Below, piece by piece: positions 6,685 to 10,052 of a DNA stretch of 10,052 nt. Every line of letters starts with the position of its first letter. The first letter of the stretch is position 1. The stretch lies in assembly GCA_002413325.1 (NCBI GenBank), contig DHWT01000127.1, forward strand, positions 1 to 10,052. Reading direction: 5' to 3'. The stretch comes from Chitinophagaceae bacterium UBA5175 (GTDB lineage Bacteria; Bacteroidota; Bacteroidia; Chitinophagales; Chitinophagaceae). The notes beneath the pieces were generated by a model that saw only the letters and a program-made list of their open reading frames with translations, was not told where the DNA came from and did no database searches. A program made the position numbers and the translations under genes.

Positions 6685-7926
6685 CTAACTTTTCACAAAT
6701 TCCACCCTCCGGTTATTGGCCTTACCTTCCGGGGTATTATTATCGCTGATGGGTTTAGTATCTCCGAATCCTTTGGTGGTCAGCCGGGATTCGCTGATTC
6801 CCATGGATACGAGCTGGCTTTTTACCGCATCGGCCCGCTGCTGGGACAGGGTCAGGTTATGGGCGGGCGCACCCGAATTATCAGTATGACCTTCGATGTC
6901 GAATTTGATATCCGGATTGTCTTTCATGACCTGCACGATCATATTCAGTGTGCCCATACTTTCCGGCTTGATCGTGGCTTTGTCAACATCGAAATTGATA
7001 CCGTGGGTTACAATTTTAGCATCCGTAAACTTTTGACCTGCCATATTCATGCTTCCTCCGGCAGCAATCCGCACATTTTTAAAAATGATGGGATTGGACT
7101 GGTCACCGATCCCGCCAAAATCAACGGTCGCGGGAAGCGCATCCGCATTGGGGACGTACAGTACACGGAACTGGTCCACGTAAACTTTAACCTGTCTGTT
7201 GTTATAGGCAATGGCCACATGGTGCCAGCGGTCTTTGAAGTTGTCGTTCTGAATAGCTTCCGGCAGGTTGGCATCCAGGTTTTTTTCGGTACCTGCATAG
7301 TTCACTTCTGCCGGAGAAACCTGGATGCTGGCAACATCATTGCCGTCCGCATCTTTAAAAAACAGCATCAGTCCGTAAGCCCCGTTATTGGGATTATATA
7401 AATCATACTCTACCGTGAACGGGTTGCTGATATAGGATTTACTTTTCACCAGGGGGTTCACCCGGCAATAGTTGCCATCGGTTAAGTAGAAACATTCTGT
7501 GCCCTGGAAATTGTTCAGGATGGCCTGTCCTTTTTCCAGATCCCAGTGCGTTGGAAATTCTGCATCCCGGTCGCCGGTAAAATGGTCTTCGAAAATAATC
7601 TGGTCCCCGGGAACAAAATCATAGTTGGCATACAATTTTAGCGGCTGGTCTGATGAAGATGTGGGGGATGAACCGTTGTCTGTTTGTACTGCAGCCGGTT
7701 TGGCAGACCCGCTGCTCTCCGTTTTGGGCGATTTGTTTTTTTTCTTAAACAGACCGCCAATACTTTGTTCAGCCTTATTGACCCCTTTGTCTGCCGCATT
7801 GTTCATATCATTGTTCGCCTGGTTGGTGGCGGCATCATTGGCTACCTGGCCGGGATTGTTAACCTGGGCCCTGACAAAGGACACCGTGAAACATACCAAT
7901 AACCCGATGAGGAAAGTTTTTTTCAT
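6685..7926 (-). CDS. OmpA-family protein with LamG-like domain
   Basis: This 413-residue envelope protein starts at the ATG at 7926 (MKKTFLIGLLVCFTVSFVRAQ), a signal peptide cut after residue 20. An upstream in-frame extension to 7965 would bury the signal. Residues 25-66 are Asn/Ala-rich with a basic end (LFKKKNK), followed by a Ser/Thr/Pro-rich linker (66-95). Residues about 107-290 look like a LamG/concanavalin-type beta sandwich: IIFEDHFTGD at the start, WDLEKGQA, FTVEYDLYNP and a WHHVAIAYNNRQVKVYVD strand pair. Residues 305-412 form a C-terminal OmpA peptidoglycan-binding domain with IEGHTDNSGAPAHN and LSQQRADAV. Asp349 and Arg364 have the spacing of the diaminopimelate-binding Asp/Arg pair. 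No beta-barrel is present, so it is probably a periplasmic wall-bound protein. It lies 116 bp after the response-regulator gene. Confidence 0.9.
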   Translation of the reverse strand: MKKTFLIGLLVCFTVSFVRAQVNNPGQVANDAATNQANNDMNNAADKGVNKAEQSIGGLFKKKNKSPKTESSGSAKPAAVQTDNGSSPTSSSDQPLKLYANYDFVPGDQIIFEDHFTGDRDAEFPTHWDLEKGQAILNNFQGTECFYLTDGNYCRVNPLVKSKSYISNPFTVEYDLYNPNNGAYGLMLFFKDADGNDVASIQVSPAEVNYAGTEKNLDANLPEAIQNDNFKDRWHHVAIAYNNRQVKVYVDQFRVLYVPNADALPATVDFGGIGDQSNPIIFKNVRIAAGGSMNMAGQKFTDAKIVTHGINFDVDKATIKPESMGTLNMIVQVMKDNPDIKFDIEGHTDNSGAPAHNLTLSQQRADAVKSQLVSMGISESRLTTKGFGDTKPISDNNTPEGKANNRRVEFVKS

Positions 7927-8042
7927 GTCTTTAGTTTGATAATTGAAAATTGATTTGACTTCCAAAAGACCGGAAATTCTGTTATCAAAATAAAAACTTT
8001 AAAGCTGGAGGGATTATCGGATGAATATCTGATTTATAACAC
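7927..8042. other. Spacer between response regulator and OmpA-domain gene
   Basis: This 116-bp AT-rich gap is the widest in the minus-strand cluster and the likeliest place for an internal promoter. On the minus strand a near match to the -7 element lies at 7986-7993 (second base T instead of A), without a -33 box. A weak inverted repeat ATCGGAT/ATCTGAT lies at 8016-8022 and 8027-8033, just after the regulator stop. Neither is strong enough to call. Confidence 0.35.
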
Positions 8043-8669
8043 CTACCGGGGTTTCAGCACTTTGGCAACTGCTTCTGACCTGGAGTTTACATGTAACTTA
8101 TGATACACATTGCAGATATGAGTGCGGATGGTACTGATGCTGACAAAGTATTTTTCAGCGATTTTCTTATAACTCAGGCCTTCTACGAGGGAGTATAAAA
8201 TTTCATTTTCCCGGACGGTCAGGTTGTAGTCCTTCAATTGCGTGGCGGTTTGAGACTGGAAGGACTGGATCACTTTTCTTGCGATGCTGGCACTCATGGG
8301 CGCACCGCCGTGATAGAGGTCCCTGATGGATTCTGCAATTTCTTCCGGAGGTGTTTTCTTCAGTAGGTAGCCGGATGCGCCGGCGCGGATGGCATCGAAA
8401 ATTTTCTCATCGTCCTCAAATACTGTAAACATCAAAACCTGGATCTCAGGGTATGCCGATTTCACCGTATGCACGCCTTCGATACCGGATATATGCGGTA
8501 ATCCAATATCCATGAGTATGATATCAGGCATCTGTTTCCCCACTTCGCTGACCACATTCAGGAGGTTGTTCAGGGCAAGCACACATTTCATGCCATCCGT
8601 ATGATTAAAGAGATGCTCCAGGCTTTTACGGAGTGCTGTATTATCTTCTACAATGGCAACTTTAATCAT
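8043..8669 (-). CDS. NarL/LuxR-family response regulator
   Basis: This 208-residue protein is a typical two-domain regulator. The receiver domain (about 2-118) has the acidic pair Glu8/Asp9, phospho-acceptor Asp54 in DIILMDIGLP, Thr82 in LMFTVFEDD and conserved Lys104 in GYLLKK. The C-terminal LuxR-type helix-turn-helix (about 147-206) shows LTVRENEILYSLVEGLSYKKIAEKYFVSISTIRTHICNVYHKLHVNSR without gaps, given here in pieces: LTVRENEILYSLVEGLSYKK (150-169), then the recognition helix VSISTIRTHICNVYHKL (176-192). Phosphorylation is expected to promote dimerisation and DNA binding. The ATG at 8669 gives MIKVAIVEDN, the family start. It lies 44 bp after the kinase gene, a clear cognate pair. Targets are not shown; the downstream envelope genes are the natural candidates. 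Confidence 0.95.
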   Translation of the reverse strand: MIKVAIVEDNTALRKSLEHLFNHTDGMKCVLALNNLLNVVSEVGKQMPDIILMDIGLPHISGIEGVHTVKSAYPEIQVLMFTVFEDDEKIFDAIRAGASGYLLKKTPPEEIAESIRDLYHGGAPMSASIARKVIQSFQSQTATQLKDYNLTVRENEILYSLVEGLSYKKIAEKYFVSISTIRTHICNVYHKLHVNSRSEAVAKVLKPR

Positions 8670-8713
8670 AAGGACAAAATTGGCGGTTTATAATGTCCGG
8701 GTTTATAGGATAT

Positions 8714-10045
8714 TCATTTGATTTTTAACCGCAAAAGTATTTTGGTTCCCTGCCCGGCAGCGGATTGAATGACCAGATCAGCCTGCATCATGCCTGCCCG
8801 GTTTTTCATACCCGGCAATCCGTTACCTGAAAAAGACCCTGTACTGTCGAACCCTTTCCCGTTGTCCTCCAGCAGCAGCTCCAGCCATTCGTTCCGGTAG
8901 CTGACCCGGATCATTGCTTTCGTAGCATCCGAATACTTTATGATGTTGTTGATGCCTTCCTTGAGAATCAGGTAAATATGCTGACGATATTCCATGGGAA
9001 GCCTGACTTCATGGATGTTTTCCTCAATGGTGATGGTGTAATCCATGTTTTTAGCTTCAAAAAGGGACGTGGCAAAACGTTTGATGCGTAATAAAAGGTT
9101 TTCAAGAGAATCATTTTTTGGATTAATGCTCCATACAATATCATCCATTCTTTCCATCAGGGTGACCGTACTGTTTTTAATTTCATGCATAGCCGACATG
9201 GCCTGGTTTGCATTTTTTTCTTTAATAGCCATGTTGCTCAGGATAGAAATGGAACTGAGCGTAGATCCGATATCATCGTGCAGGTCCTGTGCTATCTGAT
9301 TCCGGATCAGCTGCATTTTGTTTTGCAGCATGTCGTTTGCCTTTAATTGTTCAATGAGTTTTTCCTGGCTTTTTATTTTTTCTTTCTCAGCCGACATGCT
9401 TTTATAACTCAGTCCCGCTGTAAAGCAGAAGATCTCCAGTATAATACCAGCCTGGCTGAAGACCAGTTTATAAGGGGAGGAGTGCATGATTTTTTCGTCA
9501 TCCAGGTAGGTAAGGGTCATAGCGATGATATTTCCCAGACCCACGAAGAGGCTGCCCGAAAGGATATAGTAGATGAGTGGTTTTTTCTGACGGAACAGGT
9601 ATATAATAAAAGAGGCGGAAGCAATGAATACCATGAACAGGATATACGTGTAGAGCTCCCGCTGCAGTTTTACATTGAAAGTAGCCAGGATGAATGCCAG
9701 GTCAAACACCAGGTAAGCCAGCAGAAAATATTCGATCCGGATAATCCATTGATTCATCACCGGGTATTGAACCGGCATTTCCAGGAAACTGCGCACGAAA
9801 CGGAAATAAAAAAAATAAGGGAGAATCAGTAAGGTTTTGTTCAGGTAAACGGTTAGCAGGGGATATCTGGAAAATAACAGGTCGATGGCAAATAGCTTTT
9901 CATATTTACTCAGGAAATAAAGTATAACAGACAGGAGATAGAAAAAATAATAAAGGTATTCCCAACGACGGATAATCATCCATTGAAACAAAACATAGAG
10001 TAACTGGCAGATTAAAATGCCCTGGAATACCAGCTGGAAAATCAT
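8714..10045 (-). CDS. Seven-TM sensor histidine kinase (7TMR-DISM type, HisKA_3)
   Basis: At least 443 residues. Seven hydrophobic segments are visible at about 3-21, 29-45, 66-85, 105-122, 133-150, 158-180 and 193-212, fitting a 7TMR-DISM membrane domain. A charged coiled coil (215-250) links to the HisKA_3 dimerisation domain, with phospho-acceptor His256 in AQDLHDDIGSTLSS. The HATPase domain follows: N-box LKEGINNIIKYSDATK (361-376, Asn366/367), G1 box LEDNGKGFD (392-400) and G2 box GNGLPGMKNRAG (407-418). HisKA_3 kinases pair with NarL-type regulators, and one follows directly. The ATG at 10045 is only 7 bases from the window edge, and the frame stays open (TAT TTC before the ATG). The true start may thus lie beyond the window, possibly with a periplasmic sensing domain. 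The signal is unknown. Confidence 0.92.
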   Translation of the reverse strand: MIFQLVFQGILICQLLYVLFQWMIIRRWEYLYYFFYLLSVILYFLSKYEKLFAIDLLFSRYPLLTVYLNKTLLILPYFFYFRFVRSFLEMPVQYPVMNQWIIRIEYFLLAYLVFDLAFILATFNVKLQRELYTYILFMVFIASASFIIYLFRQKKPLIYYILSGSLFVGLGNIIAMTLTYLDDEKIMHSSPYKLVFSQAGIILEIFCFTAGLSYKSMSAEKEKIKSQEKLIEQLKANDMLQNKMQLIRNQIAQDLHDDIGSTLSSISILSNMAIKEKNANQAMSAMHEIKNSTVTLMERMDDIVWSINPKNDSLENLLLRIKRFATSLFEAKNMDYTITIEENIHEVRLPMEYRQHIYLILKEGINNIIKYSDATKAMIRVSYRNEWLELLLEDNGKGFDSTGSFSGNGLPGMKNRAGMMQADLVIQSAAGQGTKILLRLKIK

Positions 10046-10052
10046 GAAATAA

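Noticed and set aside
6661..7401. 246-codon plus-strand open frame opposite the OmpA-domain gene
   Set aside because: It overlaps the LamG and OmpA domains antisense; the minus-strand protein has a signal peptide and known motifs, so this is a shadow frame.
8016..8033. ATCGGAT/ATCTGAT hairpin after the response-regulator stop
   Set aside because: The stem is short and AT-rich, has a mismatch on the transcribed strand, and no T-tail follows in that direction.
9347..9832. 161-codon plus-strand open frame opposite the kinase membrane region
   Set aside because: It is antisense to predicted transmembrane segments, is highly charged, and has no independent support.

Overview
The window reads as chromosomal DNA of a Bacteroidota bacterium, most likely from the Chitinophagaceae/Sphingobacteriia side. 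This rests on four things: an acpP-fabF-rnc gene order, A-rich leaders without clear Shine-Dalgarno sequences, a TAnnTTTG-type -7 element before acpP, and a seven-TM (7TMR-DISM type) sensor kinase paired with a NarL-type regulator. The genus is not identified. No tRNA, rRNA, CRISPR array, transposase or phage gene was seen.

Layout. Positions 1-173 hold the start of a GNAT acetyltransferase gene on the minus strand, cut by the window edge. Positions 321-2820 hold a plus-strand housekeeping block: acyl carrier protein (acpP), 3-oxoacyl-ACP synthase II (fabF) and ribonuclease III (rnc). AcpP carries the growing fatty acyl chain, FabF elongates it, and RNase III processes double-stranded RNA. A strong hairpin lies between acpP and fabF. 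An 8-bp, four-unit CAAATTNN tandem repeat lies directly before the rnc start. rnc converges with the next gene across about 86 bp.

Positions 2907-10045 hold six genes, all on the minus strand. In transcription order they are a seven-TM sensor histidine kinase (possibly cut at its N-terminus by the window edge), a NarL/LuxR response regulator, a secreted protein with a LamG-like fold plus a peptidoglycan-binding OmpA domain, and three secreted proteins of unknown function (about 308, 303 and 560 aa). The last three all carry signal peptides and several cysteines. Gaps are 44-116 bp, so one or more transcripts are possible.

The simplest reading of the second half is a two-component system next to a cell-envelope module that it may control. 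The OmpA-domain protein would anchor to the cell wall and the three unknown proteins would act in the periplasm or at the surface. The link is inferred from position and orientation only. This cluster is the best candidate in the window for something undescribed; the housekeeping block is ordinary apart from a few small features.
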